A DNA stretch of 64,000 bases from JAUVPB01 sp965223695 (GCA_965223695.1 CBDCXJ010000007.1:1-64000); one strand, 5' to 3'. Shown: positions 33,193 to 43,179, numbered from the stretch's first letter. Notes: generated by a model not told the origin, from the letters alone. Made by a program: numbers and translations.

Positions 33193-34365
33193 TCAACCCT
33201 CGCGGAACGAGGCCCGCCACGCCGAGCCGTCGAGAAACGGGGTGGGGACGTCGTTGACGCCCGCGTCGGCCGTTAGCTCGATGTGACTTTTCGGCGAGCG
33301 CCATGCTACGCATGGCTTGTCCAGCGCGAGGGCGATGCGCGAGGAGGCAGGCCGATCCGGGTCGATTTCGATGACGCCAGCGCCGAGCGACGTCTCGTCT
33401 CGGTAGTCGTCGCTGTGACGACAGATCGAGCTGAGACCCGGGCCGTTGTCATGGTCGGCCGAGAAGTCGATCAGCTGCTCAAACGTCACACCGCCGTGTC
33501 GCTCGGCCTCGGCAACAAGTGACGAGCACCGCTCGTAGCGCGAAGCGCTTGAGGCATCTGCGGGATCGTTGTGCTCCTCGAGTACCTGAAAACGGTTCGC
33601 CCGAGCCACAACGCCGTCCCTGACGACGTCGGTTGCGAAGCGACCGTACGACGTCTCGAGCACCCAGCACTCGCGGGCATCGGCGAACTCGATGTTCCCG
33701 GGAGTGCTCGTCGGCTCGGACATCGTCCGCGCGAGGATTCGCTGGGCAGCAGCGAGAGACGTTCCCTCTTCGAGACCTTCGCGGAGGAGCTGTGTCCGGT
33801 CGCTGGCTCTGATCTGAGACACGTCCGTCCCCCGGTCGGCGAGCTCGGTCGTCCGCGCGAGGTTGCTGGCCGCCGCCACGCCCGCGTCGCAGAGCCCAAC
33901 CTTGATTCCGGTCGCGCCAGCAGCGGAGAGGCCGACGATTCTGCGTCCGTTGTCGGCCTCCGTCACCTGGACGACGTAGATCTCCTTGTGCTCGTGGAAG
34001 GTGGCACCGACCATCGAGTCGTTGCCGAGCTGGTCACTGTTCTTCATGAGAAGCGTGCGACCCGTAGCGCTGCCGCTGCCCAGCGCGACCACGACGGTGC
34101 AGCCGTCCGCGAAAACGGCCTCGCGGTAGAGGTTGTAGGCGAGCACCAGAGAAAGCGACTGCTCCGCGCCTTCCGCGAGGCCCGCAATCTGAGCCCGCGT
34201 GCTCTCGGGAAGGGTTGAGGCCTCTACTACCGCCCGGTCGCGAAGTCGCCGCGGCGAGCAGCCGAGCTGCGGGAGTACGGTCGCGAAGCGTTCCAGATTG
34301 TGAGCGATCGATCGCCTTGCCGCTCGACCCTGGACCAGCCCCGACGCATAGGCACGCGACCGCAT
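33193..34365 (-). CDS. C45-family autoproteolytic acyltransferase/hydrolase
   Basis: A 390-residue Ntn-hydrolase of the acyl-CoA:6-aminopenicillanate acyltransferase (C45) group. The nucleophile is C89 in FADGCTVVVALG, which becomes the new N-terminus after self-cleavage; GRTLLMKNSDQ and AAGATGIKVGLCDAGVAAAS follow the family pattern. Members cleave or form amide bonds on small acylated amines. It is the last gene of a six-gene minus-strand operon, ten bases after the class II aldolase. Its amide substrate is unknown; the neighbouring hydantoinase would produce N-carbamoyl or amino acid products. Confidence 0.83.
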   Translation of the reverse strand: MRSRAYASGLVQGRAARRSIAHNLERFATVLPQLGCSPRRLRDRAVVEASTLPESTRAQIAGLAEGAEQSLSLVLAYNLYREAVFADGCTVVVALGSGSATGRTLLMKNSDQLGNDSMVGATFHEHKEIYVVQVTEADNGRRIVGLSAAGATGIKVGLCDAGVAAASNLARTTELADRGTDVSQIRASDRTQLLREGLEEGTSLAAAQRILARTMSEPTSTPGNIEFADARECWVLETSYGRFATDVVRDGVVARANRFQVLEEHNDPADASSASRYERCSSLVAEAERHGGVTFEQLIDFSADHDNGPGLSSICRHSDDYRDETSLGAGVIEIDPDRPASSRIALALDKPCVAWRSPKSHIELTADAGVNDVPTPFLDGSAWRASFREG

Positions 34366-34375
34366 CGCGACGTTC

Positions 34376-35098
34376 CTACGGCCTCTGGCCGGGGACCATC
34401 GTCCGCGTCAGATAGTCCCAGACGGTCTCGACGCGACGCCGACGATTCCGCTCAAAGCGCTCGTCCAGGGCGGCGATGTCCCGGTCGTTCATCTGCGTGA
34501 CGGTTTCAGCGCTCGCAAGCGAGAGTGTCGTGCGCGCTGCTCGCTCGAAGAGGACGGCGTTGACCACCGCCTCGGCGACGTCGGCGCCGACTGTGACGAG
34601 CCCGTGAGCCCGCAGAAGCGCGGCGCGGGATGAGCTGAGGCACGCGGCGAGCTCACGGCCCTGGTCAGGCGACGTGATGAGATCGGCGTGCTCGAAGAAC
34701 GCGACGCGGTTCCAGAAGGGGACGGCATCCTGGGAGGTAACAGGCCAGCTTGTGAACGCTTGGCTGAGCGCAACCGACGCCGACGCATGTGTGTGCACAA
34801 CGGCGCCGATGTCCGCGCGGACGGCGTAGATCTCCGTGTGGATCGGCATCTCGTCGTGGAGGGGCACGTCGTTGCCGAGCGGCTCGCCGTCTGCCGACAT
34901 TTGCGCGACAGCCGCAGCACCGACCTCTTCGAGTCCGCGACCCGCGCCCTTCACGAAGATCGTCCCATCGTCGGCTCGCGCGCTGACGTGCCCGAACACG
35001 AGGTGTTCGTGGCCCTCCCGGTGGAGAATCCGGCAGGCGAGGGCGACAGCTTCTCGGAGCGGGGCGCCTCGGTCGTCAACGGAGGCGTCAGGCGGCAC
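34376..35098 (-). CDS. Class II aldolase/adducin-family protein
   Basis: A 240-residue fuculose-phosphate-aldolase-fold protein. The zinc ligands are visible: HTH in IGAVVHTHASASVALSQ and the later histidine in LLRAHGLVTVGA; the catalytic glutamate is probably in HDEMPIHTEIY. Members cleave hydroxy-acid or sugar phosphates, and some act as decarboxylases or dehydratases. The GTG start overlaps the end of the molybdenum-hydroxylase gene by 11 bases. A role in cleaving the carbon chain after hydroxylation is reasonable but inferred. Confidence 0.87.
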   Translation of the reverse strand: MPPDASVDDRGAPLREAVALACRILHREGHEHLVFGHVSARADDGTIFVKGAGRGLEEVGAAAVAQMSADGEPLGNDVPLHDEMPIHTEIYAVRADIGAVVHTHASASVALSQAFTSWPVTSQDAVPFWNRVAFFEHADLITSPDQGRELAACLSSSRAALLRAHGLVTVGADVAEAVVNAVLFERAARTTLSLASAETVTQMNDRDIAALDERFERNRRRRVETVWDYLTRTMVPGQRP

Positions 35099-37430
35099 GG
35101 TGTCCTTGCGCTTCAGAGATGAGCCGCCTCAGGTCGCCATGTGTGATCGGCAGCTTCGTGATCTCGACACCAAAGGGTTGAAGGGCGTCGCTGACCGCGT
35201 TTGCGATGCAGGCGCCGACTCCGGTGATCCCGGCCTCCCCGGCACCCTTCGCACCGAGCGGGTTGAGCGGGCTGGGCGTACTCTCGTCGAGAATCGTGTG
35301 GATACTTCGCGGCGCCTCCATGCTGGTCGGCAGGAGGTAGTCCATGAAGCTCGTGCAGAGCGGCTGACCGTCTTCGTTGTAGCGCATCTCCTCGAGTAGC
35401 GCTCCGCCGATGCCCTGCACGACGCCGCCGTGAACCTGCCCCTCGACGATCAGCGGGTTGATGGCGCGTCCGATGTCGTAGGCGACGACGAAGTCGAGCA
35501 CGTCGACTGCCCCGGACTCGACATCGACCACAACGGTGCATGCGCAGGCACCGCCCGGGTAGGTCATGTGGTCGGTGTTCCAGACATTGCTCGCGGCGAG
35601 TCCGGGTTCCATCTCGGCAGGCAGCTCCCGTCCCGGAAGAGCCGCGGCGGCGAGGTCGCCGAGCGAGACCCGTCGGTCCGGAGCGCCCTTGACGCTGACG
35701 ACGCCGCCCGCAAGCTCGAGGTCATCGCGCGACGCCTCGAGATGCTCGCTCGCGAGCGCGAACACCATGTCCTTGACCTTCCGTACCGCGCCGAGCGCGG
35801 CCGAGCCGCCCACAACCGTGCCACGGCTCGCATAGGCACCGACACCGAACGGCACCCGGTCGGTGTCTCCGTAGATGACGTCGACCGCTGTGTGCTCGAT
35901 GGTTAGCTCCTCGGCCACGATCTGGGCAAGCGCTGTCGACATGCCCTGGCCGACCGATGAGATGCCGGTGAAGAGCACGGCCTCACCCGATGTCGAGACC
36001 TCGACCCGAGCGAACTCCCACGGCCCGTAGCCTGACTTCTCGACGAACGAGCTCACGCCGATGCCGAGGTAGCGGTGTGCATGACCCTGGGCGTTCGAGT
36101 CCCGCTCAGCTTGTTGCTTCGCGCGGAGATCGTGGTACCCGATCGCCTTGACAGCTTGCTCCAGAAGGGACGGGTAGTTCCCGGAGTCGTACACCGTCGG
36201 CGAGCCGAGCGCACTCGCCCCGGTGGAGTAGGGCATCTGCTCGGGCTGGACGAAGTTGCGCATGCGCAACTCGACGGGGTCGAGACCCAGCCGATGAGCC
36301 GCCATGTCGACGAGGCGCTCGCGCACGAAGGTTCCCTCGTACCGACCGGGCGCCCGGTACACGTCGTGCGGGGTCTTGTTCGTCATCACACACACGGCCC
36401 TCGCCTCGAAGGCCTCGATCCGGTAGGGACCGGGCAGCAGCCCGCACGTCAACTCCGCGACGGCGACGGTGTTGTTCCGCAGGTACGCACCCTGGTCGTT
36501 GACGATGCGATCCCGCAACGCGCTGATCTGCCCCTCATCGTCGACGGCCAGCCGGACGCTATGGCGCTGCTCGCGCGAATGGTTCGAGCTGACGAGATGC
36601 TCGTGTCGATCTTCGATCCAGGCCACCGGGCGGCGAAGGCGCATCGCGAGCCAGGGGATCACGAGATCTTCGGCGTAGACCTCGCCGCGACCACCGAAGC
36701 CGCCGCCAACGTCTGGCTCGATCACGTGCACCCTGTGCTCGGGAAGGCCGACGAACTCGGCGACGACGTCGCGCGTGAAGTGCGGCGATTTCGTGGGGCC
36801 CCAGACCGTCAATCCGCGCCGCGGGTCGAAGTCGGCTACGAGCCCACGCGTCTCGATCGGCACCGCGAAGTGGCGACCGACCTCGAAGTCGGCGTCGATA
36901 AGGACAGGCGCCCTATCGAACGCCGCGCTGTCGAGAGCTCGATCAGAGCCGACCTCCGCAACGACGTTCGTCTCCATGTCCGGGAAGAGCAAGGGCGAGT
37001 CCCCGTGCGCGCCGGCCTCCGCGTCGACGATTGGCGGGAGCGGCTCGTACTCGACGTCGACAAGGTGCAGCACGTCTTCGGCCAGGTAGCGGCTCGATGC
37101 CGCGATCACGGCGATGGGCTCGCCGACGTACCGCACTCGCTCGCGCGCCAAGACCGGCTGCCTGCAGGCTGCAGCCTCCGGATTGGGGAGGGGAAACTTG
37201 AGCGCTATGCACGCGTCGTCCGCAAAGTCGGCGGCCGTGACGGCGGCCACCACCTCCGGCTCCGCCAGCACCGCGGAGACATCGACGCGAGGCATGAGGG
37301 CGTGGGCATGCGGGCTACGCAGAAAGGCCACGTGGCACGCATCTGCCGGAATCAGGTCGTCCGCATAGCGCCCGTCGCCACGCAGGAGCGGAGGATCTTC
37401 GAGGCGCCTACTCCGGGCACCGATCGTCAT
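35088..37430 (-). CDS. Orphan molybdenum hydroxylase large subunit (CoxL-like)
   Basis: A 780-residue catalytic subunit of the xanthine dehydrogenase/CO dehydrogenase form II group. Features are RRLEDPPLLRGDGRYADDL at the start, VGGGFGGRGEVYAED, the active-site loop VYRAPGRYEG (close to the form II AYRGAGR type), ISSVGQGMSTALAQIVAEE, and the catalytic glutamate in LGAKGAGEAGITGVG. No medium or small subunit gene lies next to it; the only such genes in this window belong to the 12-16 kb operon. It overlaps HyuB upstream by four bases and the aldolase downstream by 11, so it is a fixed part of this operon. Confidence 0.92.
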   Translation of the reverse strand: MTIGARSRRLEDPPLLRGDGRYADDLIPADACHVAFLRSPHAHALMPRVDVSAVLAEPEVVAAVTAADFADDACIALKFPLPNPEAAACRQPVLARERVRYVGEPIAVIAASSRYLAEDVLHLVDVEYEPLPPIVDAEAGAHGDSPLLFPDMETNVVAEVGSDRALDSAAFDRAPVLIDADFEVGRHFAVPIETRGLVADFDPRRGLTVWGPTKSPHFTRDVVAEFVGLPEHRVHVIEPDVGGGFGGRGEVYAEDLVIPWLAMRLRRPVAWIEDRHEHLVSSNHSREQRHSVRLAVDDEGQISALRDRIVNDQGAYLRNNTVAVAELTCGLLPGPYRIEAFEARAVCVMTNKTPHDVYRAPGRYEGTFVRERLVDMAAHRLGLDPVELRMRNFVQPEQMPYSTGASALGSPTVYDSGNYPSLLEQAVKAIGYHDLRAKQQAERDSNAQGHAHRYLGIGVSSFVEKSGYGPWEFARVEVSTSGEAVLFTGISSVGQGMSTALAQIVAEELTIEHTAVDVIYGDTDRVPFGVGAYASRGTVVGGSAALGAVRKVKDMVFALASEHLEASRDDLELAGGVVSVKGAPDRRVSLGDLAAAALPGRELPAEMEPGLAASNVWNTDHMTYPGGACACTVVVDVESGAVDVLDFVVAYDIGRAINPLIVEGQVHGGVVQGIGGALLEEMRYNEDGQPLCTSFMDYLLPTSMEAPRSIHTILDESTPSPLNPLGAKGAGEAGITGVGACIANAVSDALQPFGVEITKLPITHGDLRRLISEAQGHRAA

Positions 37431-39124
37431 CTTCTTCTCAGCCCGTAGATCTCGTGCGCAGTCGCCTCGGAGATGTAGCTGTTTTCCAGATCCGCCTGCA
37501 CCTCTGCGGCGTCACGCGACCGTGGTTCGCCAAAGCCGCCACCTCCGGCAGACTCGATCCGGACCACGTCTCCCTTGCCCAGCGGCACCCCGGACTTCTT
37601 CGCGCTCTCGTAGTCGCTCCCGCGTAGGCCGCCGAGCAGCTCGTCGGAGCCGTCCGCCCGCGTGATGCTGTAGAGGGTCGTGGCTGCGGGCCCACCTCCA
37701 TGAAGTCCCCAGGGCGCTGTCCGGGTGCGATCGGCCTGGATGGTCGCGTTCGCCCGCTCAGCCAGGATCTCGAACTCGCGCACGGCTCCCAGCCCGCCCC
37801 GACAGCGGCCGGCACCACCGGAATCCTCTCGCAGCTCGCTCCGGTGCACGCGCAGCGGGTAGCGAAGCTCCACGATCTCGACCGGGACATCCTTCACGTT
37901 GGCCACCAGGCCGATGCAGGCGCTCAGGCCATCGTGATCCTGACCCGCTCCGTAGCCGCCCGGCACCGGATCGTTGAACAACCACTGCTCCCCTGAGTCC
38001 GGATCGGTACCTGTGAGGAAGGTCGTGTCGATCGTCCCGTATGGGGCCGCGGTGACGGACCCCTCGAGCACCGGCGCGAGCGCTCCCTGGATGCAGTCCA
38101 TGACACGCATGCCCGTCTCGATGCCGCCGCCGAAGACCGGCGCGTCGTAGTCCGGGTTCAGGATGCTCCCCGTCGGGGCAGAGACCTCGACGAGGTCATA
38201 CCAGCCGGAGTTCGACGGCCCGTGGGGGTCAAGAAGCGCCTTGAGAATGATGTAGACCGAGCCCTTCGTCATCGAGATCGACGAGTTGAGCGGAGCCGGG
38301 ACCTGGGGCCCTGTCCCCGAGAAGTCAACGAGCATGCGACCGTCCTTCACGGTCAGCGACACGTACACCGGGACCGGCTCGAGCGAGACCCCGACGTCGT
38401 CCATCACGTCGTCGTAGGTGTACGTGCCCTCCGGGATCGCCTCGATCGCCTTGACCGCTCGACGTCGCGCATACCGCATGCTTTCCTCGAACGTGGCCAA
38501 CACGGTCTCGAGCGAATAGCGATCGATCAGCTCGGTGACGCGCTGCACGCCGGTGTCGATAGCCGCGAACTGGGCGTTGAGGTCGCCAATTCGCTCGCTC
38601 GGGGCTCGCACGTTCTCGAGGATCAGGCGGATGACCTCCTCTCGCCGCTGGCCTCGCTCGCGAAGCTTGATCGGGGGAATGCGGAGGCCCTCGTGGATGA
38701 GCTCGGACGCATCCGCCACGAGGCTGCTCGGCACCGTGCCGCCGACATCGGGCCAGTGAGCCCGGTTTCCGACCCAGGCCACGATCTCGCCATCGCAATA
38801 GATGGGCGCGAACAGGGTCACGTCGGGGAGGTGGATGCCGCCTCGATAGGGGTCGTTGACCGCGAGGACGTCGCCGGCTTCCACGTTCTCGATCCCGTAT
38901 TCGGCGAAGGCTTCCTGCGCAGTCGAGTGCAGCGTGCCCAGGTGGATGGGACACCCTTCCTGCTGGGCGATCAGCTCGCCCTGGCGGTCAAGGATGGCGC
39001 ACGAGAAGTCGCGGCAGTCGACGATGATCGTGGAGTACGCCGTCCTGTAGAGGGCGTTCCCCATCAGGCGGCAGATCGCGGTCACGGTGCTGTTGATCAC
39101 TTCGAACGTGATCGGGTCAACCAT
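37427..39124 (-). CDS. Hydantoinase/oxoprolinase subunit B
   Basis: A 565-residue HyuB. It begins DPITFEVINSTVTAICRLMG and has DFSCAILDRQGELIAQ, VNDPYRGGIHLPDV and, near the end, SAGGGGFGEPRSRDAAEVQ, all standard for the family. It works with HyuA in ATP-dependent opening of cyclic amides. Its ATG overlaps the HyuA end by eight bases and its stop overlaps the next gene by four (ATGA). The pairing with a molybdenum hydroxylase suggests a ring that is first oxidised and then opened. Confidence 0.92.
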   Translation of the reverse strand: MVDPITFEVINSTVTAICRLMGNALYRTAYSTIIVDCRDFSCAILDRQGELIAQQEGCPIHLGTLHSTAQEAFAEYGIENVEAGDVLAVNDPYRGGIHLPDVTLFAPIYCDGEIVAWVGNRAHWPDVGGTVPSSLVADASELIHEGLRIPPIKLRERGQRREEVIRLILENVRAPSERIGDLNAQFAAIDTGVQRVTELIDRYSLETVLATFEESMRYARRRAVKAIEAIPEGTYTYDDVMDDVGVSLEPVPVYVSLTVKDGRMLVDFSGTGPQVPAPLNSSISMTKGSVYIILKALLDPHGPSNSGWYDLVEVSAPTGSILNPDYDAPVFGGGIETGMRVMDCIQGALAPVLEGSVTAAPYGTIDTTFLTGTDPDSGEQWLFNDPVPGGYGAGQDHDGLSACIGLVANVKDVPVEIVELRYPLRVHRSELREDSGGAGRCRGGLGAVREFEILAERANATIQADRTRTAPWGLHGGGPAATTLYSITRADGSDELLGGLRGSDYESAKKSGVPLGKGDVVRIESAGGGGFGEPRSRDAAEVQADLENSYISEATAHEIYGLRRR

Positions 39125-41165
39125 CGCGGTCTCCTAGCTCAACGGTGACGTTCTGCATCGAGTCGACAGTCACCGAGGCTTCGGGTGGCACGAGGGTGGT
39201 CGTATCGAAGTGGTCGATGATGGCCGGGCCACGCAGGTGGTGGCCAGGAGAGAGGGCCCCGCGATGGAACGCGGCTGTGTCGAGGAATCCTCCCGCCTCC
39301 AGAAAGTAGACCTGCCGTGTGCTTTCGGGCGCAGCCTCCGCCATGGTCGGCCGGCCCGTCTCGAGGCGAGGCTTGGGTCGTGTCCCGACGCCGGTGACTT
39401 CCAGATTCACGAGGAACGGAGCGTCGTCGGGCATTGCGTAGTGGTAGAGCCGGTCGTGGGCGGCGTGGAATGCCGCGGCGATGCCGTCCAGGCCGCCGGC
39501 CAGGCCACCCTCAAGGGCGACCGAGAGCTCGTACGACTGCGTCTCGTAGCGAACGTCGGCGGAGTAGAGGAACTGCCGACGCTCGGGTGGGACGGCGTGG
39601 TTCTCGAGCACGGTTGTGGCGGCGCTCTGTAACGCATCAAGCTGCTCGACGACGAGCTCGGCACTGAGAGTCTCGAAGCCGGCATTGACCGAGGCGATCT
39701 CACTGGTCTTGATATCGGCCACGGCCAGGCCCAGTGCGGACAGAACGCCCGGAGACGAGGGAATCACGACCCGTCCCATACCGAGCTCGCGCGCGATCTC
39801 GCAGGCGTGCAGTGGGCCGGCGCCACCAAAGGGGAAGAGGACGAAGTCGCGCGGGTCAGACCCACGGTCTACGGTGACGAGCTTGATTGCTTCGATCATG
39901 CGCTGATTTGCGATGCGGATGGTGCCTGCGGCGAGGTCGATGAGATCCAGCTCCATGTGATCTGCCATGTCTGCGAAAGCCTGCGACGCCAGCTGCGTGT
40001 TCAGCGGTAGCCGGCCCCCGAGCAAGCCCGTCTCGGTTAGCCGCCCCAGCAGGAGCTGTGCATCGGTGACGGTCGGATCGATCCCGCCGCGCTCGTAACA
40101 GGCTGGGCCCGGAGCCGATCCCGCACTCTGGGGTCCCACCTTGAGGACGTCGCCCGCGTCGACCCAGGCAACGCTGCCCCCGCCGGCTCCGATCGTCTTG
40201 ACCGAGATCATCGGGAGGCTGATCGGGATGTTCCACTCGATCTCCTCCTCCTTGCTGACCTCCGGCTGGCCGTCGCGCACGAGCGAGACGTCACAGCTCG
40301 TACCCCCCATGTCGAGCGTGATCAGGTTGCGCTCGTCGATCTGCTCGCCGACGAACGATGCGCCCATCACGCCGCCGGCTGGCCCGGAAAGGACCGTTCT
40401 CACCGGCTGTGCTTTGGCGACCTCGACCGAGATGACTCCGCCGTTTGATTGAACGACGCTGAAGTCTCCGGCGAAACCCGCCCGCTGTAGCTCGTCATAC
40501 AGCGATTCGAGGTGTGCCTGCACGCTCACCTGGGTGTAGGCGTTGATGACCGTGACGACCGTCCGCTCGTACTCCCTGATGATGGGGCAGATCTCCGAGG
40601 ACAGCGACACCGGAAGCGCCGGGAAGCGGCCGTTGATGAGCTCGTTGATCTCGAGCTCGTTGGTCGGATTGGCGTAGGCGTTGATCAGGCAGACGGCCAC
40701 CGAGGCCACGCCCTGCGACACGAGCTGCTCGACGGCGGCGACAACCGCTGAGTGGTCAACATCTTCGAGCACCGTCCCGTCCGCGGCCACGCGCTCTGGA
40801 ACGGTCAGCCGGTCACGCCGCTCGACCAGAACCCTGGGTCGACTCTGATGCAGGTCATACAGATGCTGGCGATGCCAGCGCTGCATCTCGATCACATCGC
40901 GGAATCCGTGGGTCGTGATGAGCCCGGTTCTCGCCCCTGAGCGCTCGAGCAACGTATTCGTGGCGATCGTCGTCCCGTAGCTGATCTGCGAGAGACCCTC
41001 GGGTTCGATCTGGAGTCGTTTCAGCCCTTCAGAAACGCTCTGGAACGGCTGGTCCTTGGTCGACGGGACCTTCTCGATCGTGAATTGCCCCGACGCGTCA
41101 AGCAGCAAGAAGTCGGTGAAGGTTCCACCGATGTCGATGCCCAGGCTGGCGTTCGTGTCTCGCAT
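39117..41165 (-). CDS. Hydantoinase/oxoprolinase subunit A
   Basis: 682 residues from ATG 41165, chosen because the family starts just before LGIDIGGTFTDFLLLD; the frame is open to 41321 but that part lies inside the preceding gene. Motifs are ISYGTTIATNTLLERSGA, TLDMGGTSCDVSLVRDG, IGAGGGSVAWVDAG, SAGSAPGPACYERGG and PFGGAGPLHACEIARELG, which together form the ATP-binding actin-like core. It forms a complex with HyuB. It follows the F420-type oxidoreductase by eight bases. Confidence 0.93.
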   Translation of the reverse strand: MRDTNASLGIDIGGTFTDFLLLDASGQFTIEKVPSTKDQPFQSVSEGLKRLQIEPEGLSQISYGTTIATNTLLERSGARTGLITTHGFRDVIEMQRWHRQHLYDLHQSRPRVLVERRDRLTVPERVAADGTVLEDVDHSAVVAAVEQLVSQGVASVAVCLINAYANPTNELEINELINGRFPALPVSLSSEICPIIREYERTVVTVINAYTQVSVQAHLESLYDELQRAGFAGDFSVVQSNGGVISVEVAKAQPVRTVLSGPAGGVMGASFVGEQIDERNLITLDMGGTSCDVSLVRDGQPEVSKEEEIEWNIPISLPMISVKTIGAGGGSVAWVDAGDVLKVGPQSAGSAPGPACYERGGIDPTVTDAQLLLGRLTETGLLGGRLPLNTQLASQAFADMADHMELDLIDLAAGTIRIANQRMIEAIKLVTVDRGSDPRDFVLFPFGGAGPLHACEIARELGMGRVVIPSSPGVLSALGLAVADIKTSEIASVNAGFETLSAELVVEQLDALQSAATTVLENHAVPPERRQFLYSADVRYETQSYELSVALEGGLAGGLDGIAAAFHAAHDRLYHYAMPDDAPFLVNLEVTGVGTRPKPRLETGRPTMAEAAPESTRQVYFLEAGGFLDTAAFHRGALSPGHHLRGPAIIDHFDTTTLVPPEASVTVDSMQNVTVELGDRDG

Positions 41166-41173
41166 GGCGCTTG

Positions 41174-42067
41174 CTAGAGGGAGAGCAGTGAAGGGGCGAG
41201 CACGCGAAACTCGTCGATCGGGAAGCCCGGCGAGTCGGTGAGGACGTGCACGCACACGTGGTCGGCACCGGCCTCGAGGTGAGCCTGGACGCGCGTGGTT
41301 ATCGCGTCGATGTCGCCCCACGCGATCACGTCATCGATGAGTCGGTCGCTGCCGCCGTTTGCCACGTCGGTGTCGCTATAGCCGAGCCACACGAGCGCTT
41401 TGCTGTAGTTCTCCTTCTCGAGGTAGAACGGTGTGAACGATCGTGCGAGGCGACGCGCGGCATCGGCGTTGGTATCGAGAATCACCGTTTGCTTCGTCGC
41501 GAGCAGCTTTTCGTCTCCGAGGATCTCGCGCGCCCGGCGCGTGTGCTCGACGGGCACGAAGAACGGATGCGCGCCCGTCGTGCGCTCACGCGCAAGCTCC
41601 AGCATCTTCGGTCGTAGCCCGGCCAGCATCAAGTGCACCGGCCGAAGCGGCTCTGGGCCGGCGTAGGTCAGGCTCTCCATGCGGTCGAGGTAGGCGCGCA
41701 TCGTCGCGACGGGCTTCGTGTAATCGAATCCGTGCGGGCCGACCTGCTCGGTGTGGCTGACGCCCAGACCGAGGAGGAACCGTCCCGGGAAGGCCTCTTC
41801 GAGACTGCGCGCGCCGCACGCCATGGTCATGGCGTCGCGCGCCCAGATGTTCGCGATGCCGGTCGCGACGGGTACCCGCTCCGTCGCCGCCAGCAAGAGC
41901 GAGCCGGCAGCGAAGCACTCCCGGGCGATCAACGTCTCCGGGTACCAGAGCGCCCCGTAGCCCAACTCCTCGAGCTCGCGGCTCGCGCTGCGGACGACCT
42001 CGGCCGGCTCCGTCACGAAGTCGGTCTGCGAGGCACCGACGCGACCGATATCCGCACGCTCTGCCAT
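41174..42067 (-). CDS. LLM-class F420-dependent oxidoreductase
   Basis: A 297-residue TIM-barrel protein of the luciferase-like monooxygenase family. The pattern ELEELGYGALWYPE, VATGIANIWARD and LEEAFPGRFLLGLGVSH is typical of actinobacterial F420-dependent members; the flavin-monooxygenase subgroup cannot be fully excluded. It probably moves hydride to or from a substrate using F420. It is the first gene of the minus-strand operon with HyuA, HyuB, the molybdenum hydroxylase, aldolase and C45 hydrolase, and it diverges from the nitrile-hydratase operon across 55 bp. Confidence 0.87.
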   Translation of the reverse strand: MAERADIGRVGASQTDFVTEPAEVVRSASRELEELGYGALWYPETLIARECFAAGSLLLAATERVPVATGIANIWARDAMTMACGARSLEEAFPGRFLLGLGVSHTEQVGPHGFDYTKPVATMRAYLDRMESLTYAGPEPLRPVHLMLAGLRPKMLELARERTTGAHPFFVPVEHTRRAREILGDEKLLATKQTVILDTNADAARRLARSFTPFYLEKENYSKALVWLGYSDTDVANGGSDRLIDDVIAWGDIDAITTRVQAHLEAGADHVCVHVLTDSPGFPIDEFRVLAPSLLSL

Positions 42068-42122
42068 CCCGACCGATCATCGTCCCCGATCCCACTCCTC
42101 ATGTCCACTAGTCTCGGCGGCG

Positions 42123-43175
42123 ATGGAGAAACGCGTGCTCGGCCGAACCGGGCTGAAGGTCTCGGCGCTCGCTTTCGGAACACTCACGTTCGCGGGCAAG
42201 GGGCACTACGCGCCGGCCGGATCAACGCAGGTTGCCGACGCGCGCGAGCAGATCGCCCGCTGCGCCGATGCCGGCGTCAACCTGATCGATACGGCCGACT
42301 CCTACTCGTTCGGTGCGTCCGAGGAGGTGCTCGGTCAGGCGATCGCCGGCCGGCGCAGTGAGCTCCTGATCGCGACGAAGTGCAACACGAAGATGAGCGA
42401 TGAAGCGAACTCTGCCGGCTCGAGTCGCCATCACATTCAGCGCTCGTGCGAGGCGAGCCTGCGACGCCTCCGGACCGACTACATCGATCTGTACCAGCTG
42501 CATTCGATCGACGAGCTGACCGCGATCGAGGAGAGCCTCGAGGCCCTCAACGACCTCGTTCGGGCCGGCAAGGTCCGCTACATCGGCTGCTCGAACTACG
42601 CGAGCTGGCAGCTGATGCGGGCCCTCTCGACTGCCGATGCGCGCAACCTCAACCGCTTCGCGTCGCTGCAGGCCTACTACAGCCTGATCTCGCGCGAGCT
42701 CGAGTGGGAGCTCTTGCCGCTCTGCCAGTCAGAAGGCCTCGGCGTGCTCGTATGGAGCCCCCTCGCAGGCGGGTTCCTGACCGGGAAGATTGGTCGCGAC
42801 TCCCTGGACGCGGAGGGAACGCGCCAGGTGGTCTTTCCGACGCCTGGCCTCGACGATGAGAGTCAGGGCTTCGCCATCATCGATGTTCTGCGCGAGATTG
42901 CATCGGAACGCGACGCCTCGGTCGCGCAGGTGGCGCTCAACTACGTCGTTCACAGGCCAGGCGTCACCTCGGTGATCATTGGCGCGCGCAACCAGGAGCA
43001 GCTCGACGACAACCTCGGCGCGGTCGGCTGGCAGCTCGACGCCGAGCAGGTTCGTCGCCTCGACGAAGTGAGTGCGCGGCCGTTGCCGTACCCGCACTGG
43101 CACCACCAGAAGTACAACTCCGAGCGCATGTTGTCGCGCCCGTACGGGCCACCGTGGCCGGGCGGCGAGCGGTAG
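42123..43175 (+). CDS. Aldo/keto reductase
   Basis: A 350-residue (beta/alpha)8 NADPH-dependent reductase. The catalytic tetrad is visible: aspartate in NLIDTADSY, the tyrosine of that segment (ADSYSFGASEEVLGQA), lysine in LLIATKCNT and histidine in LYQLHSID. WSPLAGGFLTGKI and SVIIGARNQEQL mark the cofactor site. It opens the five-gene nitrile/amide operon, 17 bases before the racemase-fold gene. Aldehyde or ketone substrates derived from the nitrile pathway are possible. Confidence 0.92.
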   Translation: MEKRVLGRTGLKVSALAFGTLTFAGKGHYAPAGSTQVADAREQIARCADAGVNLIDTADSYSFGASEEVLGQAIAGRRSELLIATKCNTKMSDEANSAGSSRHHIQRSCEASLRRLRTDYIDLYQLHSIDELTAIEESLEALNDLVRAGKVRYIGCSNYASWQLMRALSTADARNLNRFASLQAYYSLISRELEWELLPLCQSEGLGVLVWSPLAGGFLTGKIGRDSLDAEGTRQVVFPTPGLDDESQGFAIIDVLREIASERDASVAQVALNYVVHRPGVTSVIIGARNQEQLDDNLGAVGWQLDAEQVRRLDEVSARPLPYPHWHHQKYNSERMLSRPYGPPWPGGER

Positions 43176-43179
43176 AGAC

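Noticed and set aside
39117..41321. Longer start of HyuA at 41321
   Set aside because: The extra 52 codons overlap the end of the F420-type oxidoreductase gene and show no family similarity; ATG 41165 fits the family.
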